Source: Nocardioides ungokensis (GTDB taxonomy: Bacteria > Actinomycetota > Actinomycetes > Propionibacteriales > Nocardioidaceae). Taken from it: a stretch of 64,000 nt of DNA. The translations under genes and the position numbers were made by a program. The notes under the pieces were generated by a model. It was not told the DNA's origin. It did not search any database and was given only the letters and a program-made list of their open reading frames with translations. Positions 31,227-39,800 of the stretch are shown here, piece after piece. Numbering within the stretch: position 1 is the first letter of the stretch; the number at the start of each line of letters is the position of its first letter. Location of the stretch: contig NZ_CP059164.1 in the NCBI RefSeq assembly GCF_013466985.1, positions 2,117,001 through 2,181,000 on the forward strand. Direction: 5' to 3'.

Positions 31227-33042
31227 AGTGCTGTCCGGGTCGGTTCTTCTCGGGGCGGGGGCCTTCCGGCGAAGGCTTCCCGGCGACGTCGAAGGCCGCC
31301 TGGACCAGCGCGAGGTGGCTGAAGGCCTGGGGGAAGTTCCCGACCATGCGGCCGTGGCGGGCGTCGTACTCCTCCGAGAGCAGGCCGACGTCGTTGACCA
31401 GGCCCACGAGCCGGTCGAGGAGCGCCCTGGCGTCGTCGGTGCGGCCGGCGGCGGCGTAGGCCGAGACGAGCCAGAAGGAGCAGGCGACGAAGGGGTGCTC
31501 GGTGCCCTGGAGGCCGTCGACGCCGGACTCGGTGCGGTAGCGCAGCACCAGGCCGTCGCGCAGCAGGTCCTGCTCGATCGCCTCGATCGTCCCGAGCATC
31601 CGGGGGTCGTCGCCGTCGATGAAGCCGCTCAACGGCAGCACCAGCAGCGAGGCGTCGACCTCCGTCGTGTCGTAGTGCTGGGTGAAGGTGTTGCGGCCGG
31701 CGTCGTAGCCCTTGTCCAGCACCTCCGCGCGGACCGTGTCCCGCAGGCGGCGCCACTCCTCGACGTCGCCGGGGAGGTCGTACTCCTCCACGGCGCGCAC
31801 CGCGCGGTCGAAGGCCGCCCAGACCATCGCCCGGGAGTGGGTGAAGTGGCGGGGCTCGCCGCGGATCTCCCAGAGCCCGTGGTCGGCGCGCTGCCAGTCC
31901 CTGGCGAGGTTCTCGACCAGGGTGCGCTGCAGGGCCCACGAGTTCTCGTCGAAGGCACCGAAGGCGTGGCGAGTGTGCTCGAGCGCCATCATCACCTCGC
32001 CGAGCACGTCGGACTGGCGCTGGTCGACCGCGCCGTTGCCGATCCGGACCGGCGCCGAGCCGGCGTACCCCGGCAGGTGGTCGAGGGTGCGCTCGGGCAG
32101 CCGCCGGGCACCGTCGACGGCGTACATGATCTGGAGGTCCTCGGGGTCGCCCGCCACGGTGCGGAGCAGCCAGGTCCGCCACAACCGGGCCTCCTCCGTG
32201 TAGCCGGCCCGGACCAGCGACGACAGGGTGAGGGCCGCGTCGCGCAGCCAGCAGTAGCGGTAGTCCCAGTTCCGCTCGCCACCGAAGTCCTCGGGCAGGG
32301 ACGTCGTGGGCGCGGCGACGATGCCCCCGGTCGCCTCGTGGGTGAGCAGCCGCAGCGTCTGCAGGGAGCGGCGTACGACGTGCGGGTGCGGCACGTCGGC
32401 CGGGCACCGCTCGGCCCAGGCCTCGTCGGCCTTGATGGTGCTGCGGATCCGGTCGGTGAGGTCGCCGAGGTCCTCGAGGTCGATGTGGGACGGCACCCAG
32501 GTCGTGGAGAACAGCAGCTCGTCGCCCTCGTGCACGTCGAAGACGTCGTTGTGGCGGTGGTCGGTCGCGACCGGCAGCCGGGGGCCGCGCAGGATGAGCT
32601 TGTCGGGCCCGCCGATCGCGGTGATGACCTTCTCCCCGCAGATCGTCTCGCGGCGCACCCAGGGCCGGATCTCGCCGTAGTCGAGGCGGATCAGCCACTC
32701 GTGGCTCATCGTGACCGTCCCCTGGAGGCCGCGCACCCGCCGGACGACGTCGGCGCGGTTGTCCCCGCGAGGCATCAGGTCGACCAGCTCCACCACCCCG
32801 GTGGGCGTCGTGAACGTCGTCTCCAGCACCCCGGAGTTGCCGAGGTAGCGACGGCTCGACTCGTAGTCGCCCTCGGGGCACAGCTGCCAGTGCCCGTGCT
32901 CGTCGGTGCCCAGGAGGCCGGCCAGGCAGGCCGACGAGTCGAACCGGGGCAGGCAGAGCCAGTCGATGGAGCCGTTGCGGCCCACCAGGGCGGCGGTCCG
33001 CAGGTCGCCGATGAGCGCGTAGTCCTCGATGGGCAGGGCCAT
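31225..33042 (-). CDS. Glycoside hydrolase family 15 protein (glucoamylase/trehalase type)
   Basis: A cytosolic 605-residue enzyme of the actinobacterial GH15 type; members hydrolyse alpha-glucosides, and several mycobacterial ones are trehalases. It begins IEDYALIGDLRTAALVGRNGSIDWLCLPRFDS, the family start, then shows FGGERNWDYRYCWLRDAALTL, where acidic and aromatic residues line the active site, an (alpha/alpha)6 barrel, and LLSEEYDARHGRMVGNFPQAFSHLALV near the C-terminus with the second catalytic Glu region. No signal peptide is visible. The start ATG at 33042 lies 9 bp after the histidine-kinase stop, so it may be the last gene of the two-component operon. The exact substrate is not decidable from sequence. 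Confidence 0.9.
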   Translation of the reverse strand: MALPIEDYALIGDLRTAALVGRNGSIDWLCLPRFDSSACLAGLLGTDEHGHWQLCPEGDYESSRRYLGNSGVLETTFTTPTGVVELVDLMPRGDNRADVVRRVRGLQGTVTMSHEWLIRLDYGEIRPWVRRETICGEKVITAIGGPDKLILRGPRLPVATDHRHNDVFDVHEGDELLFSTTWVPSHIDLEDLGDLTDRIRSTIKADEAWAERCPADVPHPHVVRRSLQTLRLLTHEATGGIVAAPTTSLPEDFGGERNWDYRYCWLRDAALTLSSLVRAGYTEEARLWRTWLLRTVAGDPEDLQIMYAVDGARRLPERTLDHLPGYAGSAPVRIGNGAVDQRQSDVLGEVMMALEHTRHAFGAFDENSWALQRTLVENLARDWQRADHGLWEIRGEPRHFTHSRAMVWAAFDRAVRAVEEYDLPGDVEEWRRLRDTVRAEVLDKGYDAGRNTFTQHYDTTEVDASLLVLPLSGFIDGDDPRMLGTIEAIEQDLLRDGLVLRYRTESGVDGLQGTEHPFVACSFWLVSAYAAAGRTDDARALLDRLVGLVNDVGLLSEEYDARHGRMVGNFPQAFSHLALVQAAFDVAGKPSPEGPRPEKNRPGQH

Positions 33043-33051
33043 GGGGGGAGG

Positions 33052-34410
33052 TTAGCCACCCGACCCAGGGAGCAGCAGGACGAAGTGCGCGCCGGGCTCC
33101 GGCTGACCGTCCTGCTCGGCCAGCTCCAGGCGGCCGCCGGCGCGCTCGGCGAGGCTGCGGGCGATCGCCAGTCCGAGGCCGCTGCCGCCCGTGTGCCGGG
33201 AGCGGGACCGGTCACCGCGGTGGAACCGCTCGAAGATCAGTTCGCGCTCCTGCTCCGCGACGCCCGGCCCGTCGTCGCGCACGTCGAGCCTGCCGAGGCC
33301 GTCGTCGATGTCGACGCGGAGCTCCACCCGGGCATCGGCGTGGGCGACGGCGTTGTCGATCAGGTTGCGCACGATGCGTTGCACCTCGCCGCGGTTGGCG
33401 CGCACCGGGGCGGCGGACACGCGCGTGGTGTCGAGGACCAGGTCGCGCCCGACCCGCGCGCGGGCGGCCTCCTCGAGCACGACGTCCTCCAGGTCCATCG
33501 CGGTGGGCTCGGCGGCCGGCGCTCCGGCGTCGACCGAGGCGAGGACCAGCAGGTCCCCGACCAGCCGCTCCATCTCCGCCGTCGTGGCCAGGAGGTCGGT
33601 GCCGAGCGCCTCCACGTCCGTGGACGCCGGGCGGGCGAGCGCGACCTCGATCTGCGCTCGCTGGGAGGCCAACGGGCTCTGCAGGTCGTGCGAGACGTCC
33701 GCCACCAGCCCCCGCTGGCGGCGGGCCGACGCCTCGAGCCGGGCCAGCATCCCGTTCATGGTGACCGCGAGCCGGCCCACCTCGTCGTCGACGCCGGTGT
33801 CCGGCACCCGGCGGTCCAGCCGGTCCTCGGTGATCGAGTCGACCTCCAGCCGGATCCGGTCGACCCGGCGCAGTGCTCCACCCAGCACCAGCCAGGTGCC
33901 GAGGCCCAGCAGCACCACGACCACCGGCACGCCCACCAGCAGCGCCCGCCGCAGGGCAGCGGTGGCCTCGTGGACGGACTCGAGGCTGGTGCCGAGATAG
34001 ACCGTGACCCGTCCCTGCGGGCTCGGCCCGGTGGCGGCCCACAGGCGGTAGGTCTCCGTCTCGGCGTCGTCGGGTGCGGCCACCGTCCGCACGGCCAGAC
34101 CACTGCCGGGGTCGAAGCGGGCGATGGGCGGGCGGCCGCGGATGTTGGGGGAGGCGGCCAGGACCCGGCCGTCGGCCGTCACGACCTGCCCGACCCCGTT
34201 GTCGTCGAGGTTGGTCAGCGTCGCGGGGAGGTCGCCGTGCTGCGCGAGTCGCAGCAGGTCGTCGATCCGGCTCCCGGCGAGCTCGTCGGCGCCCGTGCGC
34301 AGCCGTGCGTCCAGGGTCAGCATCAGCGCCACCGAGCCCAGCAGCAGGGTCAGGCCGGTGATGGCCGTGGCCAGCAGGGTCGCCCGGGTGCGGAGGGTGA
34401 GCGCGGGCAT
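33052..34410 (-). CDS. Two-component sensor histidine kinase
   Basis: A membrane sensor kinase of 452 residues. Helix 1 (about 11-31) and helix 2 (LLVGVPVVVVLLGLGTWLVL, about 150-170) bracket an extracytoplasmic sensor domain of about 120 residues. HAMP follows, then the H-box LVADVSHDLQSPLAS with the phosphorylated His, and the HATPase domain with N-box RNLIDNAVAHA, G1 DVRDDGPGV and G2 GGSGLGLAIARSLA. The signal is unknown. It starts one base after the response-regulator stop on the same strand, a tight operon. I chose the ATG at 34410 (MPALTLRTRATLLAT). Confidence 0.93.
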   Translation of the reverse strand: MPALTLRTRATLLATAITGLTLLLGSVALMLTLDARLRTGADELAGSRIDDLLRLAQHGDLPATLTNLDDNGVGQVVTADGRVLAASPNIRGRPPIARFDPGSGLAVRTVAAPDDAETETYRLWAATGPSPQGRVTVYLGTSLESVHEATAALRRALLVGVPVVVVLLGLGTWLVLGGALRRVDRIRLEVDSITEDRLDRRVPDTGVDDEVGRLAVTMNGMLARLEASARRQRGLVADVSHDLQSPLASQRAQIEVALARPASTDVEALGTDLLATTAEMERLVGDLLVLASVDAGAPAAEPTAMDLEDVVLEEAARARVGRDLVLDTTRVSAAPVRANRGEVQRIVRNLIDNAVAHADARVELRVDIDDGLGRLDVRDDGPGVAEQERELIFERFHRGDRSRSRHTGGSGLGLAIARSLAERAGGRLELAEQDGQPEPGAHFVLLLPGSGG

Positions 34411-34411
34411 C

Positions 34412-35089
34412 TCAGCCGCCGTCAGGGTCGAGCCGGTAGCCGACGAGGCGGACCGTCTGCAGGCACGCACGCCCGAACGGCTCGTCGATGCGCTGCCTGA
34501 GCTGGCGGACGTAGACCTCGACGATGTTGGGGTCGCCGTCGAAGGAGAAGTCCCAGACGTGGGACAGGATCGTCGCCTTCGAGACGACCTCGCCGGGGCG
34601 CCTCAGCAGGAACTCCAGCATCGAGAACTGCCGCGGGGTCAGCTCCACCGGGGTCTCGCCGCGCCACACCCGGTGGCCCGCCGGGTCCAGCCGGAGGTCA
34701 CCGGCCGCCAGGACGGTGGGGCGCTCGCGTCCGCCGCGTCTGGTCAGCGCCCGCAGCCGGGCGACCAGGACCATGAACGAGAACGGCTTGGCGAGGAAGT
34801 CGTCGGCGCCCGAGTCCAGCGCGTGCGACTCCTGCCGTGGCCCGGACCGGGCGGTGAGCATCAGGATCGGCGTCCAGTCGCCGGCCTGGCGGCGCCGGGT
34901 GCACAGCTCGTCGCCCGAGATCCCCGGCAGCATCACGTCGAGCACCATCGCGTCGTACTCGTTCTCCTGCGCCAGCCACTCGCCCTCGGTGCCGTCCAGG
35001 GCGACGTCGACGGCGTACCCCTCATCCTCCAGGCCGCGCTTGAGCGCGGACGCTAGGTGCGTGTCGTCCTCGACGACCAGGAGCCGCAT
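34412..35089 (-). CDS. OmpR-family two-component response regulator
   Basis: A 225-residue DNA-binding regulator. The receiver domain starts MRLLVVEDDTHLASALKRG, with phosphoacceptor Asp51 in YDAMVLDVMLPG, TAR and the KPF motif (FLAKPFSF). The C-terminal winged helix shows VELTPRQFSMLEFLLRRPGEVVSKATILSHVWD and VEVYVRQLRQRID. It pairs with the kinase that follows one base later. A CACCCT box six nt before the ATG suggests a leaderless start. Targets are unknown; the adjacent GH15 gene is a natural candidate. Confidence 0.93.
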   Translation of the reverse strand: MRLLVVEDDTHLASALKRGLEDEGYAVDVALDGTEGEWLAQENEYDAMVLDVMLPGISGDELCTRRRQAGDWTPILMLTARSGPRQESHALDSGADDFLAKPFSFMVLVARLRALTRRGGRERPTVLAAGDLRLDPAGHRVWRGETPVELTPRQFSMLEFLLRRPGEVVSKATILSHVWDFSFDGDPNIVEVYVRQLRQRIDEPFGRACLQTVRLVGYRLDPDGG

Positions 35090-35140
35090 GTCCACAGGGT
35101 GGCACGGGTCCGCTGAGCGCCCGCTGAACTTTGAGCGGTC

Positions 35141-35146
35141 TAGCAT
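35141..35146 (+). promoter_or_regulatory. -10 box TAGCAT for leaderless cinA
   Basis: TAGCAT is followed by seven bases and the ATG at 35154, with no Shine-Dalgarno sequence. Confidence 0.6.
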
Positions 35147-35153
35147 CCCGGAC

Positions 35154-35642
35154 ATGACCGATCTGGACACCCGCGTGCACCTGCTGCTGCGTGCCGGCGG
35201 GCACACCGTCGCCACGGCGGAGTCGCTGACCGGTGGTCGTCTCGCGGTGCACCTCACCGACGTGCCCGGGGCCTCCGAGACCTACCGGGGCGGGATCGTG
35301 GCCTACGCGACCGAGGTCAAGTCGTCGGTCCTCCAGGTGCCTGCGGAGCTCATCGACGAGCACGGGGTGGTCTCGGCCGAGTGCGCGCAGGCGATGGCGA
35401 CCGGGGCTCGGGCGCTGACCGGTGCGTCGTACGCCGTGAGCACGACCGGGGTCGCGGGGCCGGCCGAGCAGGAGGGCAAGGCCCCCGGCACGGTCTTCGT
35501 CGGGATCTCGGGTCCGGGCCTGCTCCGGGCCCTCGAGCTGGACCTGGCGGGGGAGCGTCGCGACATCCAGGAGCAGACCTGCGTGCACGCGCTCGAGGCC
35601 CTTGCCGCGATCCTCGTCTCGGAAGAAACGCCTCTCGGGTAG
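35154..35642 (+). CDS. cinA: CinA C-terminal-type nicotinamide-nucleotide amidohydrolase
   Basis: The stand-alone CinA C-terminal domain (162 residues) that, in characterised relatives, deamidates nicotinamide mononucleotide in NAD recycling. Motifs include [40 protein letters not shown] and [23 protein letters not shown]. In actinobacteria it typically lies between pgsA and clgR, and here it still precedes clgR. The start is leaderless. Confidence 0.9.
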   Translation: MTDLDTRVHLLLRAGGHTVATAESLTGGRLAVHLTDVPGASETYRGGIVAYATEVKSSVLQVPAELIDEHGVVSAECAQAMATGARALTGASYAVSTTGVAGPAEQEGKAPGTVFVGISGPGLLRALELDLAGERRDIQEQTCVHALEALAAILVSEETPLG

Positions 35643-35646
35643 CGTT
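35621..35646 (+). promoter_or_regulatory. Candidate ECF-sigma promoter for clgR inside the cinA 3' end
   Basis: GGAAG at 35621-35625 is followed, after 18 bases, by GTT at 35644-35646. This is one mismatch from the SigR-type pattern GGAAT-N18-GTT and close to SigE-type GGAAC promoters. It lies about 43 bp before the clgR start. Confidence 0.35.
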
Positions 35647-35688
35647 GCACCAGCAGTTCCGGTCACGGCCACCCGAAAGGAGACGCGC

Positions 35689-35997
35689 ATGGTGCTGTTT
35701 CGTCGGCTTCTCGGCGACGTCCTCCGTGATCGGCGGATGCAGCGCGGCATGACGTTGCGCGAGGTCTCCGCCGAGGCCCGGGTGAGCCTGGGTTACATCT
35801 CCGAGATCGAGCGGGGGCAGAAGGAGGCATCCTCCGAGCTGCTCGCCTCGCTGTGCCTGGCCTTGGACGCGCCGCTCTCCGACGTGCTCCGCGAGGTGTC
35901 CGACGCCGTCGCCCTCGAGGAGGCCGCGGTGGCTGCCACTCCGATCACGGTCGGCACGCGTCAGCGCGCCGGCGAGGTCGTCGCCTCCGCCGCCTGA
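35689..35997 (+). CDS. clgR: XRE-family regulator ClgR
   Basis: A 102-residue activator of Clp protease and stress genes. The N-terminal helix-turn-helix reads [48 protein letters not shown], which is the ClgR signature, and the tail is AAAVAA-like and ends in ASAA, a typical Clp-degradable Ala end. The start ATG at 35689 has GAAAGGAGA upstream. Its position after cinA is the standard actinobacterial order. Confidence 0.92.
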   Translation: MVLFRRLLGDVLRDRRMQRGMTLREVSAEARVSLGYISEIERGQKEASSELLASLCLALDAPLSDVLREVSDAVALEEAAVAATPITVGTRQRAGEVVASAA

Positions 35998-36033
35998 TCC
36001 TCGGCTGTACCTGCGCCCTCCACCGGGCGCCCT

Positions 36034-36828
36034 TCAGCCCCTCGGCTGGCAGGACGGGCACCAGTACGTCGCGCGCTCGCGACCGGTGGGTCCCATCGTC
36101 TCCACCTCGATCGGTGTGCCGCAGCGTCGGCACGGGCTCCGGTCGCGCCGGTAGACCCACATCCGCTCGCGCTCGCGCAGGTCTCCGGTGGTGGACTGGA
36201 CCGCTCGCTCCTTGTTGACGTCCAGCATCTGCCGGGCGCGGCACACCAGCCGGGTCAGGTCGGGCACGTCCCCGACGGGGGTCTGCGGGTGCACGCCACT
36301 GGTGAAGCACAGCTCGGCGGCGTACATGTTGCCGATGCCGGCCAGCCGGGTCTGGTCCAGCAGGGCCTCGCGCAGCGGGCGGTCCGGGTCCTCGGCCAGC
36401 CGGTGCAGCGCCTCCGCCTCGTCCCAGTCCGGGCCCAGGAGGTCCGGACCCAGGTGTCCGACCGCGTCGACCTCGCGGTCACGCGGGAGCAGCTCCACGA
36501 TGCCCAGCGAGAAGCCCACCGCCTCGGCCCGCTCGGTCAACAGCACCACGCGTGCCTGGTGCGCCGGCCGACGCCACCGACCTCCCGGCTCGTAGACCCG
36601 CCAGGCGCCCTCCATCTTGAGGTGCGTGTGCAGGGTCCACTGCTGGTCCTCGTCGTCGATGCGGGTCAGCAGGTGCTTGCCGCGGGACACGGTGCCGGTC
36701 ACCGTGGCACCGGACAGGTCCGCCGTCGCGTGCTGGGGCACCCGGAAGTCGCTGCGGACCAGCACCTGCCCGGACAGCCTGCGGTCCAGCAGCCGGGCCG
36801 CCCGGTAGACGGTGTCGCCCTCAGGCAC
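36034..36828 (-). CDS. nei: Fpg/Nei family DNA glycosylase (endonuclease VIII type)
   Basis: A bifunctional DNA glycosylase/AP lyase for oxidised bases. The 264-residue protein begins MPEGDTVYRAARLL, with the N-terminal Pro2 nucleophile and Glu3; the H2TH domain is around DQTRLAGIGNMYAAELCF, and a zinc finger ends it (CRRCGTPIEVETMG...ATYWCPSC). PEGDT rather than PELPE favours Nei over MutM. It overlaps lhr upstream by eight bases, so the two repair genes are coexpressed. Confidence 0.93.
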   Translation of the reverse strand: MPEGDTVYRAARLLDRRLSGQVLVRSDFRVPQHATADLSGATVTGTVSRGKHLLTRIDDEDQQWTLHTHLKMEGAWRVYEPGGRWRRPAHQARVVLLTERAEAVGFSLGIVELLPRDREVDAVGHLGPDLLGPDWDEAEALHRLAEDPDRPLREALLDQTRLAGIGNMYAAELCFTSGVHPQTPVGDVPDLTRLVCRARQMLDVNKERAVQSTTGDLRERERMWVYRRDRSPCRRCGTPIEVETMGPTGRERATYWCPSCQPRG

Positions 36829-39800
36829 CGCTCGACGTCCTCAGCCGCAGGCCCCGCGGGGTCGAGACGAACCCTGCCGACTGGAGCGCCTCGCGCAGGG
36901 GCGTCGCACCGGAGCCGAGGAGCTGCTCGCCGTCCGCCTTCTCCACCGTCATCCGCCCCAGGGAGCCGCGCCGTGCGGCCTCGGCGAGGGAAGCGGTGGC
37001 AGGAGTGAGCAGGTCGGGGTCGTCGGACCAGGTCAGCAGGGTGCGCCCACCCCGCTCGACGTAGAGCGTCAGCTCGCCGTCCACGAGCACCACGAGCGCA
37101 CCGGCCTTGCGGCCGGGCCGGTGGCCGGAGCCCTCGGCGCCGGCCTTGCTGGTCGAGGCCGTCGAGACCGGCCAGGGCAGGGCCGCGCCGAACGGGTTGG
37201 CCGGATCGGTCGCGGCCAGGGCGACCGCGGTGGGCTTGGCCCCCTCGCCGCCGGACCCTGTCGAGACCTCGGAGAAGGTGCGGAGCCGGTCGATCGCGCC
37301 GGCGGTCCCGAACTGGGCGGCGCCCAGCCCGCTGACGAAGTAGCCGCGCCGGCACCGACCGGAGTCCTCGAAGGCCGAGAGGACCTTGTAGACCGCCGCG
37401 AACCCCCCGGGCACCCGCTCGCTCACGACCGCGCCCCGGATGACCACGCCGTGCCGGTCGAGCAGCCGCTCGGCGGCGGCGTGGGCACGCCGGGTCGGGT
37501 CGGCGTCGATCTCCGGCAGCAGCGCCCAGCGGCCGGCCGTCTCCGGGGGGCCGCTGCGGGCGGGCATCCGGGCGCGACCCCCAGTCGTGGCGGACATCCG
37601 GATCCGGGGCGGCGGGCGCCGACTGCGGTGGCTCGGCGTGCCCGACCGGGTGAGGGCGCGGAGGGGGGTGAGCGTGTCGTTGCTGATCCGCCCGGCCCAG
37701 ACCAGCTCCCACAGCGCCGCCGACAGTGCGGTGTCGTCCGTGGAACCCACGCTGGTGGCCAGCTGGCGGAAGAACCAGGCGCCGCCGGGGGCCAGGGCGT
37801 CGAGCACCGCCTGCTGCAGCGTGGAGTGCTCGAAGGGTTGCGGCTCCGGCAGCGTCAGCGGGGCCTGGTCGGCGAGGTGCAGGGACACCCAGCCGTCGGC
37901 GCCGGGGAGCGCGGCGTGGCCGGCCCAGACCACCTCGCCGGAGGCGGTGAGCTCGTCGAGGTACGACGGCTCGTAGTCGCGCACGCGTGCGGCCAGGACC
38001 AGCGGCTCGAGCGCGGAGGCAGGAACCGGGCAACCCGCAAGCTGGTCGATCGCGGTCAGCACCCCGTCGATCCCGCGCAGCCCGCCGCGCCCGCCGGAGG
38101 CCGGGGTGATGTGCTGCCAGGCCGACAGGAAGCGGCTCAGCGCCGCCGGCTCGACCGGCTCGACCTCCTTGCGCAGCCGGGCCAGCGAGCGGCGTCGCAG
38201 CTTGCGCAGCACCTCGGCGTCGCACCACTCAGACCCGGATCCGGACGGCCGGAACTCGCCGTCCAGCACCCGCCCGTGGGCGGCCAGCCGCTGCAGGGTG
38301 TGCCGGACGACCGCGCCGCCCAGCCCGAGCCGGGCCGCCACCTGCTCGGTCGTGAACGGCCCATGGGTGCGGGCGAACCGGGAGACCAGGTCGGCCAACG
38401 GGTCCTCGACGGGCTCGATGAACGCGTCGGGCGTGCCGGGCGGGACGGGTACGCCGAGGCCGTCGCGCAGCCGGCCGACGTCCTCGATGCCGCACCAGCG
38501 CTCCTCGCCCCCCATCCGGACCACGGTGATCCGCCGGGAGTCGCGCAGCGCGGAGAGCCAGCCGACGGTGTCGGCACCGTCCACGGAGCGCGCCGAGATC
38601 TCGTCGGTGGTCAGCGGCCCCAGCATCCGCAGCAGGTCGGCGACGCCCTCGGCGTCGCGGGCCCGGCGCTCGGGGGCAAGTCGCTGGAGCTCGGCCTCGA
38701 CCTCGGCCAGCACCTCGGGGTCGAGCAGCTCGCGCAGCTCGGCACGCCCGAGGAGCTCGGCCAGCAGGCCCTGGTCGAGCGAGAGGGCTGCCGCGCGGCG
38801 CTCGGCGATGGGGGAGTCGCCCTCGTACATGAACTGGGCGACGTAGCCGAACAGGAGGCTGCGGGCGAACGGCGACGGCGACGTGGTGGACACGTCGACG
38901 ACCTGGAGCTCGCGCCGGTCCACGCGCTGCATCAGCGCCACCAGCGAGGGCAGGTCGTAGACGTCCTGCAGGCACTCGCGCACGGCCTCGAGGACGATCG
39001 GGAAGGACGGGTACTTGACCGCGACCTCGAGCAGGGCCGCCGACCGCTGCCGCTGCTGCCACAGGGGCGAGCGGCGTCCGGGGTCGCGCCGGGGGAGGAG
39101 CAGGGCGCGTGCAGCGCACTCGCGGAAGCGGGCGGCGAAGAGGGCCGAGCCGCCGACCTCCTGCGTCACGAGGTCCTCGATCTCCTCGGCGGCGAACACC
39201 ACCACGTCACCGCCGGGGGGTTCGGCGTCGGTGTCGGGGATCCGGATGACGATGCCGTCGTCGGACGCCACCGCCTGCCCGTCGACGCCGTACCGCTCGC
39301 GCAGACGCGCGTTGATCGCCAGCGCCCACGGCGCATGGACGGGCGTGCCGAACGGGGAGTGCAGCACCAGCCGCCAGTCGCCGAGCTCGTCGCGGAACCG
39401 TTCGACCAGCAGCGTGCGGTCGCTGGGCAGCGCGTTGGTCGCCTCGACCTGCTCGCCCAGGTAGGTCACCAGGTTGGCGGCGGCCCACTCGTCGAGCCCA
39501 CCCTCCTGCGCGCGCTCGATCGCACGGTCGCGGGGCAGCGAGCCGAGCTCGCGGGTGAACGCGCCGATGGCCGCACCCAGCTCGGCGGGTCGGCCGAGCG
39601 CGTCACCCTTCCAGAAGGGCAGCCGCCCCGGGATGCCCGGCGCCGGCGTCACCAGCACCCGGTCGTGGGTGATGTCCTCGATGCGCCAGCTTGTCGCACC
39701 GAGCGCGAAGATGTCGCCCACCCGGGACTCGTAGACCATCTCCTCGTCGAGCTCGCCGACGCGCCGTCCGGGCCCCTCGCCCCCCACGAGGAAGACACCG

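Noticed and set aside
33049..33054. TAACCT (minus) as a leaderless promoter for the GH15 gene
   Set aside because: The TAA is the stop codon of the histidine kinase and spacing to GH15 is set by the operon, so the match may be chance. I did not list it as a promoter.
31228..34500. Long plus-strand open frame opposite GH15 and the histidine kinase
   Set aside because: Shadow of two well-recognised genes; no motif of its own.
35620..35660. ClgR self-binding palindrome upstream of clgR
   Set aside because: CGC and GCG arms are present (CGCC...AGCG) but the spacing is ten instead of the five expected, so it does not fit the published pattern.
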